A stretch of 64,000 nt of DNA from Hoeflea marina (GCF_003182275.1 NZ_QGTR01000004.1:177811-241810), one strand, 5' to 3'; shown: positions 1 to 8,638, counted from the first letter of the stretch. Numbers and translations are program-made. Notes: generated by a model not told the origin, from the letters alone.

Positions 1-1113
1 GACGCTGCGCACCACCGGCACCGGCGCCTCGGCGCAGATGCGCACGATGTCGGCACGTTTTCCCGTTGCGAGGATGCCGCGGTCATCGAGACCCGCCGCG
101 CGGGCCGGATTGCGCGCCACCATGTTGACCGCGTCGGGCAAGCTGATGCCCTCGACCGCATCGCCGAGGAAGAATGCCGCCTGCACCAGGCTGAAGGGAA
201 TGTAGTCGGAGGAAAGAATGTCGAGGCAGCCGGCGGCGGCAAGTTCGCGCGCCGAGACATTTCCCGAATGCGACGAGCCCCGGATGACGTTGGGAGCTCC
301 CATCAGCACCGCCATGCCGGCGCTGTGCGAGGCCTCTGCGGCCTCCAGCGTGGTCGGAAACTCTGCCACGCCGGTGCCCAGTTCCTCGGCCTCGCGCACA
401 TGCTCGAGCGTCGCGTCGTCATGGCTGGCAAGCACGATGCCGTGCTCGCGGCAGAGCCTGGCGACCATGCGGCGGTTGGTGTCGGAATTGGCCTCCGATT
501 CAGCCATCCGGGTGGTGCAGAACCTCGCGAACACCTCGTCGCTCATCTTCAGCTTGCCCTGGTAGTAGACGCTGTAGGCCTCCAGGCTGGCGAATTGGCG
601 CTGGCCAGGCGCGTGGTCCATCAACGACACCAGCCGCACCAGCCCGAGGTCTTCGAAGCGGGAGAAATCGCTGGCGCAATTGGGCGACGACACCTCGCAG
701 CGCAGATGGATGAGATGGTCGGCGCGCAGGCGGCCGGTGGCGTTGAGCCGGGCGATCGAGGCCGCCAGCACCGTCATGTCGTCGAAATTGATGTCGCCGT
801 CGGTGTCGGTGCCGATCCTGAGCGCGTCGAACACCGTGGTGATTCCGGACGAGGCCACCTGCCCGTCATGGGCCTGCACCGAAGCGTCCGCGTTCCAGCG
901 CACCTTGGGCCGCGGGGCGTAATGGCTTTCCAGGTGGTCGGTGTGCAGTTCCACCAGTCCGGGGATCAGGTGATCGCCCTGCATGTCCTCGCCGGCGGCG
1001 CTTGCGCCGGCAGAAATATCGGTGATGACGCCGTCGCGGATCTGGATGCTGCCCGTCAGCACGGAATCCTCCAGCACGATGCGGGCATTGCTGAGAATGG
1101 TTTCGGTTGTCAT
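1..1113 (-). CDS. phnM: PhnM, alpha-D-ribose 1-methylphosphonate 5-triphosphate diphosphatase (3' end outside window)
   Basis: Amidohydrolase of the C-P lyase pathway that removes pyrophosphate from ribose 1-methylphosphonate 5-triphosphate before PhnJ acts. The frame opens at an ATG at 1113 and runs off the left edge after 371 codons, close to the family's usual 375-380 residues, so only the last few codons are missing. An early LVELHTDHLESHY segment carries the amidohydrolase metal-binding histidines, and the C-terminal half keeps the typical ASHDD and SSDYIP stretches. It starts immediately after the TGA of the upstream DUF1045 gene, so it is the last visible gene of the phnCDEE-DUF1045-phnM operon. 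Confidence 0.93.
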   Translation of the reverse strand, partial: MTTETILSNARIVLEDSVLTGSIQIRDGVITDISAGASAAGEDMQGDHLIPGLVELHTDHLESHYAPRPKVRWNADASVQAHDGQVASSGITTVFDALRIGTDTDGDINFDDMTVLAASIARLNATGRLRADHLIHLRCEVSSPNCASDFSRFEDLGLVRLVSLMDHAPGQRQFASLEAYSVYYQGKLKMSDEVFARFCTTRMAESEANSDTNRRMVARLCREHGIVLASHDDATLEHVREAEELGTGVAEFPTTLEAAEASHSAGMAVLMGAPNVIRGSSHSGNVSARELAAAGCLDILSSDYIPFSLVQAAFFLGDAVEGISLPDAVNMVARNPARAAGLDDRGILATGKRADIVRICAEAPVPVVRSV

Positions 1114-1821
1114 TCAGGCGGTCTTTCGTTGCTGGCCGATTGCGAGCGGCACACGGCTGTGGATTTCAAACGGAGCGCCGGGTTCGGGCTCGACAAACAG
1201 GGTGAGGGCGTCGAAGGCCACCGGCTTTCCGGTCACCGGCAGGAAGTGCTGCATCGCGGCCCTGAGCACCCGCCCCCTGTCGTCCTCGGGCAGATGGCTT
1301 GTGAGCGTCATGTGGAAGCGGAAGCAGTCGAACACATGCGGATAGCCCCAGCGCATCAGGTTGCGCAGTTCGGCGAGCGTCAGCCGCTCCGGATTGCGGC
1401 GCTCGATCTCGCGCTCGGACAGCGGCGCTCTCAAGGCATCGAAGGCGGTCACGACATCATTGGCCAGCGCATCGAGCTCCGGATTGGCACCATCGGGCAG
1501 CAATGCCAGGAACCCGGCGATCTCGCCCACCCTGAGCCCTGTGAGGTCGAAGCGTTGCCGGTCGGCGCAGAAGGCAACCATGCTTTCGACCAGGTCGCGT
1601 TCGCCGACGCCTTCGGCGAGATGAAACGGCGCCTTCAGCGTGCCGTGAAATCCGTAGCGTCGAGCCGGGCCCGTGATCTCGGCGAGTTCGTCGCCGCCCA
1701 GGCCCGTCAGTTCGGGTTGCGGCACCGGACGGCCGGTGGCGGCGTCGCGGCCGATCCAGCTGGCGGCGAGCATGGCCAGTGGCGTGGACCGCTCGGGAGA
1801 AAAGTAGATCGCATATCTCAT
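1114..1821 (-). CDS. DUF1045 phosphonate-operon 2H phosphoesterase
   Basis: A 235-residue protein of the phosphonate-operon DUF1045 family. It has two HxT motifs, YGFHGTLKAPF in the first half and RFHMTLTSHL in the second, which define the 2H phosphoesterase fold that usually acts on cyclic phosphodiesters or 2',3'-linked phosphates. The ATG at 1821 overlaps the phnE stop by four bases (ATGA), and the stop abuts phnM, so it is translationally coupled inside the phn operon. No phnP (metallo-beta-lactamase cyclic phosphodiesterase) is visible. I infer that this protein may open the 5-phosphoribosyl 1,2-cyclic phosphate made by PhnJ. The family assignment is firm; the substrate is inference. Confidence 0.85.
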   Translation of the reverse strand: MRYAIYFSPERSTPLAMLAASWIGRDAATGRPVPQPELTGLGGDELAEITGPARRYGFHGTLKAPFHLAEGVGERDLVESMVAFCADRQRFDLTGLRVGEIAGFLALLPDGANPELDALANDVVTAFDALRAPLSEREIERRNPERLTLAELRNLMRWGYPHVFDCFRFHMTLTSHLPEDDRGRVLRAAMQHFLPVTGKPVAFDALTLFVEPEPGAPFEIHSRVPLAIGQQRKTA

Positions 1822-3458
1822 GACACTTGCGCCTTGCCCATCAATGCCGCCCGCAGCCGCGACGATATCATGTCGAACAGAAAGACCACCATCAGGATCA
1901 GGATTACCATGTAGAAGACGTTTTCCCAATTCTGGTTGGTCCGCATCGCTTCCCACAGTTTCAGTCCGATCCCGCCGGCGCCGACCGCGCCGATGATGGT
2001 CGCCGAGCGGGTGTTGGACTCCCAGAAGTACAGGGCCTGGCTGGCAAACACCGGCAGGACCTGCGGCAGCACGCCGAATCGCTGCACCGACAACGGCGAG
2101 GCACCGACGGATCGGACACCCTCGCGCTGCTTGTCGTCAACATTTTCCAGCGCCTCGGAATAGAGTTTTCCGAGCGTTCCCGTGTCGGTGAGGAAAATGG
2201 CGGCAATGCCGGCGAGCGGCCCGGGACCGAAGGCCCGTGTGAAGAACAGCGCCCAGATCAGCATGTCCACCGACCGGAGGAAATCGAAAATCCGCTTGAA
2301 CGCCTGGTTGGCGAAGCGGTTGGGCGTGATGTTGCGGGCCGCGAGGAAGCACAAGGGGAATGCCACCAGCGAGGCCAGCACCGTGCCGACAAAGGCCATG
2401 ATCACCGTCTGCATCAGCTTGGTCCAGACGTCGCCGTGCTGCCAGTCGAGATTGTACCAGATGTTGTCGAAGGCAAGTGAAATGTTGGACCGGGCCGGAT
2501 CGAGACGGTCGCCCGAAATCAGAAGCGGGCCGACCTCGCTCCAGGGCAGGCCCCAGAACGGAGAGGTGGTGTCGAAGAAGAAGTTCTTCCACCCGAAGAA
2601 TCGTCGCCAGACGACGACCTCGTCATTCTGGATCTCCGCCCGTCCCGACCAGCCCAGCGACAGATAGATGGTGGAGCCCGGCTTGCGCTGTTCGGCGAAT
2701 GGCGGCAACGGCCCGACGGAACTGACCGACTTCCCATGCACGATCTCGAATTCATGACGCACGTCGCCCTGCAGGACACTGACGTGGCCGGGCGCCACGA
2801 CCATGTCCCAGTTGCCCAGGTGGACATCGGCGCGCACCACCTGTTCGGAGCGCAATGGCGTTGGCGGGGTCAGCGGCCGGACCTCGGCGGGAGGCGCGGG
2901 CGCGGCCGGCCCGGCACCGCTATCGGTCTCGGCCACGAACGAATGGCCCGATGACTGCACCGAGTTCGCATTGCCCGCATCGGTCTGGGCCGGCGCGAGG
3001 AATGAATTGCTCGACGACCGAACCGAATTGGCATTGCCGGGACTGCTGCCGGATGTGCCGACGAAGGAGCCGGAGGAAGACAGGGGCGAGACCGTCGGCG
3101 CCGACTTGATCTCCGGCGCCATATCGACGACCGCGGTCTGCTGGACCACCCAGGCGGGATCGGGGTTTTCCCCAAGCTTGGAGAAGCGGGCATAGGTGAT
3201 GTCGAGATGATTGGCCTTCATCTCGATGTTGGGCCGGATCTCGTAGGACACCCAGTCGGCCAGATAGGTGGCGGCGAGCGACCAGTTGGCCGTCGACAGC
3301 ACCAGGCTGATGGAGAAGAACCACCAGCAATAGACGGTGTAGAGCGCGCAGATCACGACCCCCAGCAATCCCGAATAGCGCTTCCAGAGCTTCGGCCGGA
3401 ATGCCTCCGGATGGCGGACGGCGATGTCGGCGATGGCGGTGGCGTCAGGATGGGTCAT
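1818..3458 (-). CDS. phnE: Phosphonate ABC transporter permease PhnE (second, long copy)
   Basis: Inner-membrane permease of the PhnCDE phosphonate importer. The C-terminal ~270 residues form a standard BPD-type permease, including an EAA-like loop (GALGKL..EALENVD) and the typical GAVGAGGIG motif near the end. Residues ~1-65 hold a first membrane segment, followed by a very long non-membrane stretch (about residues 66-270) predicted to lie outside the membrane. That stretch contains a Ser/Asn-rich tandem repeat (listed separately). At 546 residues it is much longer than its neighbour (326 residues). ATG 3458 was chosen because it directly follows the stop of the first permease gene with one base between them; the longer upstream frame overlaps that gene. 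Confidence 0.9.
   Translation of the reverse strand: MTHPDATAIADIAVRHPEAFRPKLWKRYSGLLGVVICALYTVYCWWFFSISLVLSTANWSLAATYLADWVSYEIRPNIEMKANHLDITYARFSKLGENPDPAWVVQQTAVVDMAPEIKSAPTVSPLSSSGSFVGTSGSSPGNANSVRSSSNSFLAPAQTDAGNANSVQSSGHSFVAETDSGAGPAAPAPPAEVRPLTPPTPLRSEQVVRADVHLGNWDMVVAPGHVSVLQGDVRHEFEIVHGKSVSSVGPLPPFAEQRKPGSTIYLSLGWSGRAEIQNDEVVVWRRFFGWKNFFFDTTSPFWGLPWSEVGPLLISGDRLDPARSNISLAFDNIWYNLDWQHGDVWTKLMQTVIMAFVGTVLASLVAFPLCFLAARNITPNRFANQAFKRIFDFLRSVDMLIWALFFTRAFGPGPLAGIAAIFLTDTGTLGKLYSEALENVDDKQREGVRSVGASPLSVQRFGVLPQVLPVFASQALYFWESNTRSATIIGAVGAGGIGLKLWEAMRTNQNWENVFYMVILILMVVFLFDMISSRLRAALMGKAQVS
2913..3089 (-). repeat. In-frame tandem repeat inside phnE
   Basis: Residues ~124-182 of the long PhnE consist of two clear 21-residue units, each beginning GNANSV followed by SS-x-x-SF and ending with A-x-TD-type residues. 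A degenerate third unit precedes them (SSSGSF). A proline/alanine-rich linker follows. The unit is low complexity (Ser, Asn, Gly, Ala) and sits in the predicted extracytoplasmic region between the first membrane helix and the permease core. Confidence 0.75.
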
Positions 3459-3459
3459 G

Positions 3460-4440
3460 TCAGTGTCCGAACTGGAACGCCTGCGCCCCGACCAGCCGCT
3501 TGCGCAGCCAGGCCGAGAACTGGTCCACCGCGACGATGGTGCAGAACAACAGGAAGATGATGGCGATGGTCTTGGCCTCATGGCCGCGCGAGATCGACAG
3601 GCGCAATTGCTCGCCGATGCCGCCGGCGCCCACGGCGCCGAGAATGGTCGAGGCACGGACATTGATCTCCAGCCTGAGCAGGAAATAGCTCATGAAATTC
3701 GGCATGATCTGCGGCACGATGCCGAACCATACCCGCTCGATCCAGCTGCCGCCGACGGCACGCAGGCCCTCGTCGGGGCGCATGTCGGCGTTCTCCACCA
3801 CCTCGAAGAACATTTTGCCGAGCGCGCCGACGGTGTGGATCGACACCGCGATGATGGCCGGGATCGGCCCGAGGGAAAAGACTGCGAGGAAGAAGCCGGC
3901 GATGACGATTTCCGGGAACGCCCGCAGCACTTCCATCAGCCGCCGCACGCAAAAGCGCAGCCAGGGGCTGATGGCAAGGTTTTTTGCCGCGGCGAAACAG
4001 AAGACGAAGGCGAAACCGAACCCGACAAGCGTCGACAGGATGGCGATGTTGAGGGTCTCGAGCATCTTGTAGAAATATTCCGGCGCATAGAGCGTGCTCG
4101 TCAGGTACACCCGGCCTGCGGGATAGTCATATTTCAGGCTGCCGTCGTCATAGGGCGAGACGAGGTCGAACAGCGCCCGCCACGGCTCCAGCCAGTCGCG
4201 CGGCTGCATGTCGATGAAGAAATCGAACAGGTGGGGAAGTCGATCGAAGAACTTGCCGGAATTCGAGTCGTTGGCAAACCAGATCGAGCCGCCCATTGCC
4301 AGCAGCAGGACGAGAAGCCCGCCTGCGGAATAGAGCCGCTTGCGGCTGGTCATCTCGTCCCAGTGCCGCGCCATCATCTGGCTCTCGGGAGAGAGCTGCG
4401 GCTTGGGCATGGGCGGCAGGGCTTGTGCTGTGGAGGTCAT
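3460..4440 (-). CDS. phnE: Phosphonate ABC transporter permease PhnE (first copy)
   Basis: A 326-residue inner-membrane permease of the phosphonate importer. An N-terminal cytoplasmic segment is followed by a first helix (AGGLLVLLLAMGG), a periplasmic loop and a five-to-six-helix BPD permease core with the EAA-loop region (GALGKMFFEVVENAD) and the GAVGAGGIG motif. It pairs with the longer PhnE encoded immediately downstream; dual PhnE permeases are usual in rhizobial phn operons. The start at ATG 4440 is preceded by GGAGA. It is separated from phnD by 121 bp that include a stable stem-loop. Confidence 0.92.
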   Translation of the reverse strand: MTSTAQALPPMPKPQLSPESQMMARHWDEMTSRKRLYSAGGLLVLLLAMGGSIWFANDSNSGKFFDRLPHLFDFFIDMQPRDWLEPWRALFDLVSPYDDGSLKYDYPAGRVYLTSTLYAPEYFYKMLETLNIAILSTLVGFGFAFVFCFAAAKNLAISPWLRFCVRRLMEVLRAFPEIVIAGFFLAVFSLGPIPAIIAVSIHTVGALGKMFFEVVENADMRPDEGLRAVGGSWIERVWFGIVPQIMPNFMSYFLLRLEINVRASTILGAVGAGGIGEQLRLSISRGHEAKTIAIIFLLFCTIVAVDQFSAWLRKRLVGAQAFQFGH

Positions 4441-4516
4441 CTGGAACCGGTGTCTCCGAGTACCGCGGCGCGGTCATTTGCGAAATGGCGCGCCGCTTCG
4501 CTCACCATGCGGGAAA

Positions 4517-4541
4517 GCCGCCGGGTCAGGGACCCGGCGGC
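4517..4541. terminator. Stem-loop between phnD and phnE
   Basis: A perfect 11-bp inverted repeat, GCCGCCGGGTC with its complement, around a 3-base loop, lying between the phnD stop (4562) and the first phnE start (4440). There is no long U-tract on the minus strand (TTTCC only). It therefore looks like a partial terminator or mRNA-stabilising hairpin, which would give more phnD than permease message. That role is inference. Confidence 0.6.
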
Positions 4542-4561
4542 CTTTCATTGGGCCGGCGGTC

Positions 4562-5473
4562 TCAGGAGCCGATCTGGGCCTTGCGGGCCGCGATGATGGC
4601 GTCATAGAAGGACGGATTGACTTCCGTGTAGCCCTTGTAGTCGCCACCCTGAATGGCCGAGAAGCAGGCCGGATCGCTTTCCGGAAGCGCGACCATGAAG
4701 TCCTTGAACTTGGTCTTCATGTCGGCGTCCATGCTGGTGCGAACGACGATCGGGCCGTTCGGGATCAGCGGCGACTGCCACAGCTCGACCAGGTCGTCCA
4801 TCTTCAGCACGCCCTTGTCGACCATCTTGCGCAGGTTGCCCGAGGTGTAGCCGTCCTTGAAGTCGCCGACGCCCGAAGCCCAGGTGGTGCCGGCATCGAA
4901 GGTGCCCTTGAGCACTTCGAGCACCAGTTGCTCGTGACCGCCGCCGAAGCCGGTGGAGGCGAAGAACTGGTCGACAGGCGCGCCGATGTCGGCAGGCAGG
5001 GTAACGGAAGGGATCAGGTATCCGGAGGTGGAGTCAGGATCGGCAAACCCGAGCTTCTTGCCCTTCATGTCGGCAAGCGTCTTGATGTCGGAATCGGCGC
5101 GCGCCACCATCACCGAGTGATAGCCCTTGGAACCATCGGTCTGGACGGTGGTCAGGATCGGCTCGACGGCATCCTTGTTCTCAAGGTAGATCTTGGCATA
5201 ACCCGAAGCGCCAAGCTCGGCATAGTCGAGCGTACCGCCGAGCAGGCCCTGGATGACGCCGTCGTAGTCGGCTGCGGGGAACAGCGAGACCTTCTCCACG
5301 CCGAGAACTTCCGGCAGTTTGTCGGTCATGCACTGGAAGCTGCGCAGACGGTCGGCTTCGTTTTCACCGCCGAGGATGCCGATCCGGAATTCCTTCAGGT
5401 CTTCGGCGTGAGCGGGCATGGAGGCGGAGAGCGCGGCGAGCGAGGCTGCCGCGAGAAGAAGGGTCTTGAACAT
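4562..5473 (-). CDS. phnD: PhnD, phosphonate-binding periplasmic protein
   Basis: Substrate-binding protein of the PhnCDE importer. The 303-residue protein has a Sec signal peptide ending AHA at residue 23, followed by the mature start EDLKEFRIGILGGENEADR, typical of PhnD-type phosphate/phosphonate-binding proteins. The fold then shows the usual YDGVIQGLLGGTLDYAELG and DPDSTSGYLIP segments that line the ligand pocket. It lies 57 bp downstream of phnC and upstream of the two permeases. Confidence 0.95.
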   Translation of the reverse strand: MFKTLLLAAASLAALSASMPAHAEDLKEFRIGILGGENEADRLRSFQCMTDKLPEVLGVEKVSLFPAADYDGVIQGLLGGTLDYAELGASGYAKIYLENKDAVEPILTTVQTDGSKGYHSVMVARADSDIKTLADMKGKKLGFADPDSTSGYLIPSVTLPADIGAPVDQFFASTGFGGGHEQLVLEVLKGTFDAGTTWASGVGDFKDGYTSGNLRKMVDKGVLKMDDLVELWQSPLIPNGPIVVRTSMDADMKTKFKDFMVALPESDPACFSAIQGGDYKGYTEVNPSFYDAIIAARKAQIGS

Positions 5474-5530
5474 GGATCTGCTCCTGGTTCGGTCCGGCGT
5501 CCTGCCGGTTTTCCGTGGGAATGTGGCCCG

Positions 5531-6406
5531 TTACGCGGGCAAGGCGATCCCGGACCTTGCCTTGGCGCGGTGCGCCGCTTGCAGCGGTCCGGTGGATTTG
5601 GTCGGCTGCACGGCAGCCGGGCGCGGCGTGATCGACGTCGAGGTGATCGCTTCGGAGATCTCTGCGCCGTCATTGCCGGCGCCGTAGATCATCCTGACCG
5701 CTTCGGTGCTCAGTTCGCCGGGCGCGCCGTCGAACACCACCTTGCCGCCTGCCATGCCGATGATGCGCTCACAGTAGGTGCGCGCCGTGTCGAGCGTATG
5801 AAGGTTGGTGATCACGGTGATGCCGTCCTGGCTATTGATGTCGCGCAGCGCATCCATGACGATCTGCGCGTTCAACGGGTCGAGCGAGGCGATCGGCTCG
5901 TCGGCGAGAATGAGCTTGGGCTGCTGCAGCAGGGCGCGGGCGATGGCGACGCGCTGCTGTTGGCCGCCCGACAGCGTGCCGGCCATCTGCAGCGCCGTCT
6001 GCACGATGCCGAGACGCTCCAGCGCCATCAGGGCCATCGCGCGCTCCTGCGGCGAAAAGATCGACAGCATGTTGAGCACGGTCGAGCGGTGGTTGAGCCG
6101 TCCGAGCATGACATTGGTCAGCACGTCGAGACGCGGAACGAGGTTGAACTGCTGGAAGATCATGGCGCAATCGCGCTGCCAGTTGCGCAGCGATGTCCCG
6201 GTCAATGAGGACACCGGCTTGCCCTTGAACCGGATCTCGCCGTCGCTAGGCGCCGTCAGGCGGTTGATCATTCTCAGAAGCGTCGACTTGCCGGCGCCGG
6301 AGCGACCGATGACACCCACCATCTGGCCTTCGGGGATCGACAGCGTCACGGAATCCACTGCGGTATGGGTGCCAAATCGTCGGCTTACGCCTGTCAGTTC
6401 CAGCAT
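5531..6406 (-). CDS. phnC: PhnC, phosphonate ABC transporter ATPase
   Basis: Cytoplasmic ATPase of the phosphonate importer, 291 residues. Walker A is GRSGAGKST at residues 34-42, the signature is [15 protein letters not shown] and Walker B is [12 protein letters not shown]. The ATG at 6406 was chosen over longer in-frame extensions because [12 protein letters not shown] is the normal N-terminus and GGAAGGAA precedes it. The C-terminus carries about 40 extra residues rich in Ala, Pro, Ser and Lys beyond the usual end. It is first in the phnC-D-E-E-DUF1045-phnM operon. Confidence 0.95.
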   Translation of the reverse strand: MLELTGVSRRFGTHTAVDSVTLSIPEGQMVGVIGRSGAGKSTLLRMINRLTAPSDGEIRFKGKPVSSLTGTSLRNWQRDCAMIFQQFNLVPRLDVLTNVMLGRLNHRSTVLNMLSIFSPQERAMALMALERLGIVQTALQMAGTLSGGQQQRVAIARALLQQPKLILADEPIASLDPLNAQIVMDALRDINSQDGITVITNLHTLDTARTYCERIIGMAGGKVVFDGAPGELSTEAVRMIYGAGNDGAEISEAITSTSITPRPAAVQPTKSTGPLQAAHRAKARSGIALPA

Positions 6407-6480
6407 CGGCAAGGTTCCTTCCGCTCGTCGGGGATCATCCCCTGTCGAACTCTGGCCTATCGCAGCGGTGTGAACTGGGC

Positions 6481-6498
6481 ATGTCGGTTTGATGTCAG
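6481..6498 (-). promoter_or_regulatory. Candidate Pho box upstream of phnC
   Basis: Read on the phnC strand this is CTGACATCAAACCGACAT: two copies of a CTGTCAT-like heptamer (6/7 and 5/7 matches) spaced 11 bp, the geometry of PhoB-binding sites. It lies 75 bp upstream of the phnC ATG. It is found by eye only. Confidence 0.5.
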
Positions 6499-6589
6499 TT
6501 TTGCAAAGCTCCACAGCGACCGCCCCGTCGCCTTCCGGCAAGAGCGATTTCGCCCTTGCCTTCCCGCTTTCGGCGTGCGCCTATGCCGC

Positions 6590-7486
<897 letters not shown>

Positions 7487-7621
7487 CGGCCGCCGCGACC
7501 GCCGGCTTCAGGATGCGCCGGGAATCACCGTCTGGGGTGTCCCGCTGGATTTAGACAGAGCCGGCCTCGAATGAACGCGCTTCATCTCATTCCGCGGGGG
7601 CAACCATATGCCGCTCAGCGC

Positions 7622-7717
7622 TCATCTGTAGCCGGTCATCGGCACGTCCGCCGTCACCGCCTGCAATGTCAGCTTCGATTTCGCCAATGTCGGCTTGGTG
7701 TACTCGCGCTTTGTCAT
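7622..7717 (-). CDS. RiPP-precursor-like micro-ORF A (31 aa)
   Basis: A 31-codon ORF with a strong ribosome site (AGGGAGG, 4 bases before ATG 7717). The peptide begins MTKREYTKPTLAKSKL, continues TLQAVTA and ends in a short tail DVPMTGYR. It shares residues 1-23 with two neighbouring micro-ORFs (consensus K-x-x-Y-x-KP-x-L-x-KS-x-L-x-LQ-x-x-TA), while the tails differ. The Y-x-x-P-x-L element followed by a Thr one residue before the putative cleavage site resembles lasso-peptide leaders read by RRE domains. The tail of 8 residues is too short for a lasso ring. No maturation enzyme is adjacent. The translated peptide and its processing are inference. Confidence 0.72.
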   Translation of the reverse strand: MTKREYTKPTLAKSKLTLQAVTADVPMTGYR

Positions 7718-7804
7718 CCTGCCTCCCTGGAACCGCCGACATCTGACAATGCCGGCTTGCCTAGACCCGCCGGTTCCACAACCGAACGGGCACCGAGACA
7801 GTCG

Positions 7805-7900
7805 TTACTTGTCGCCGCTCACGAAGGCGCCGGCCGTCACTGCCTGCAGCGTGAGGCTTGATTTCATCAGGGCGGGCTTCGCGTAGACGCGCTTGTTCAT
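7805..7900 (-). CDS. RiPP-precursor-like micro-ORF B (31 aa)
   Basis: A 31-codon ORF starting at ATG 7900 with TGGAGA seven bases upstream. Its first 23 residues (MNKRVYAKPALMKSSL then TLQAVTA) match ORF A at most positions, and its tail is GAFVSGDK. A consensus-like sigma70 promoter lies 49-77 bp upstream. A 7-bp hairpin (CTGCGGG/CCCGCAG, 7916-7935) sits between that promoter and the ribosome site. ORF A starts 87 bp downstream on the same strand and may be co-transcribed. The conserved-leader, variable-tail pattern is that of a RiPP precursor family. Confidence 0.74.
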   Translation of the reverse strand: MNKRVYAKPALMKSSLTLQAVTAGAFVSGDK

Positions 7901-7937
7901 GGTCGATCTCCAGGTCTGCGGGTGAAGTCCCGCAGGC

Positions 7938-7977
7938 AATATGCGCATATTCTAATTTTTTATATTCGGAAGGTCAA
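7938..7977 (-). promoter_or_regulatory. Promoter and palindromic operator of the micro-ORF cluster
   Basis: On the minus strand, TTGACC (7977-7972) and TAGAAT (7954-7949) are separated by exactly 17 bp, a near-consensus sigma70 promoter in a locally AT-rich patch. A perfect 14-bp palindrome, AATATGCGCATATT (7938-7951), covers the end of the -10 and the expected start site, an ideal position for a repressor. Which protein binds is unknown. Confidence 0.7.
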
Positions 7978-8152
7978 GGCTCAGAATGGGGTTGGCGACC
8001 AGTCCCCATAGAAGAGTCCCCAGGCTGCTGTGCAGCCGCACGCCCGCAGCACCACCGGCGGCGGTGAGACCGGTCCGTCGCAACTCACGGCCTAAGGCTC
8101 CGCCCGAGCCATGCGTGCGGCGCAATTGTCAGCCCGGATCAGGATTCTGCGG

Positions 8153-8254
8153 TCAAGGGGGAGGCGATCCCGTCGGGGGGGCGACCGCGGTGGCTGACTG
8201 CAGGTTCAACCTGGATTTCGTCAGTGTCGGCTTTGAATAGGTCTGTTTGATCAT
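8153..8254 (-). CDS. RiPP-precursor-like micro-ORF C (33 aa)
   Basis: A 33-codon ORF starting at ATG 8254. The first 23 residues (MIKQTYSKPTLTKSRL then NLQSATA) follow the same pattern as ORFs A and B. The tail is proline-rich (VAPPTGSPPP) and ends the frame. AAGG lies about 11 bases upstream; an in-frame ATG seven codons earlier (8275) exists but lacks a ribosome site and has no counterpart in A or B. It is 252 bp upstream of ORF B and 168 bp from the tautomerase gene, all on the minus strand. Confidence 0.7.
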   Translation of the reverse strand: MIKQTYSKPTLTKSRLNLQSATAVAPPTGSPPP

Positions 8255-8422
8255 GCTCTTGCCTTGCAATTTCATGCCGCCGCTTTTCGCCCGGCGAAAG
8301 CAAGCTAGAAGGTTATGCGCCTGCAGGCAAGCAACATCCCGACGGCGGCTTGGCCGGAGCGGCGCACCGGGTCCGGTCAGGGCGTCGGCGGGCCGGGCAA
8401 AGGCTGCCCGGCCCGCCGGGCA

Positions 8423-8638
8423 TCACTTGGACGCCATCGCCCGGATGTCGGCGGCACTCGGCGTGTTGCCGCCGATGCCCCACTGGCCGCTGCGGATCTC
8501 CTTGACGCGGACCCAGGTGACGCCGCGCATCGCCTCGCCTTCCACCTCCACCATGGCATTGGTGACCTTTTCGATCATCTGCGCCTTCTGGGCGGTGTCG
8601 AACACACCTTCAATCACTTCGATGTCGACCAACGGCAT
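8423..8638 (-). CDS. 4-oxalocrotonate tautomerase family protein
   Basis: A 71-residue protein beginning Met-Pro, so processing exposes the catalytic N-terminal proline of the tautomerase superfamily. The sequence then follows the 4-OT pattern (PLVDIEVIEGVFDTAQKAQMIEKVTNAM, a central MRGVTWVRVKEI strand and a short hydrophobic end). It probably acts as a cytoplasmic homohexamer on an enol or dienol substrate that cannot be named from sequence. CAGGAG precedes the start. It diverges from an HxlR regulator, and a perfect dyad lies midway between them, which suggests control by that regulator. Confidence 0.88.
   Translation of the reverse strand: MPLVDIEVIEGVFDTAQKAQMIEKVTNAMVEVEGEAMRGVTWVRVKEIRSGQWGIGGNTPSAADIRAMASK

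Noticed and set aside
268-1914. Long plus-strand open frame antisense to phnM, the DUF1045 gene and phnE.
   Set aside because: High-GC shadow: composition is His/Gly/Gln/Arg-rich with no domain, and the opposite strand encodes clear enzymes.
7718-7800. A possible fourth micro-ORF reading GKPALSD on the minus strand between ORFs A and B.
   Set aside because: Only the KPAL tetrapeptide matches; the N-terminal residues, the LQ-x-x-TA block and a ribosome site are absent.
7622-8254. Assignment of the micro-ORFs as true lasso peptides.
   Set aside because: The leader fits, but the tails are 8-10 residues, lack the Asp/Glu needed at ring position 7-9 with a tail to thread, and no B/C maturation genes are present nearby.
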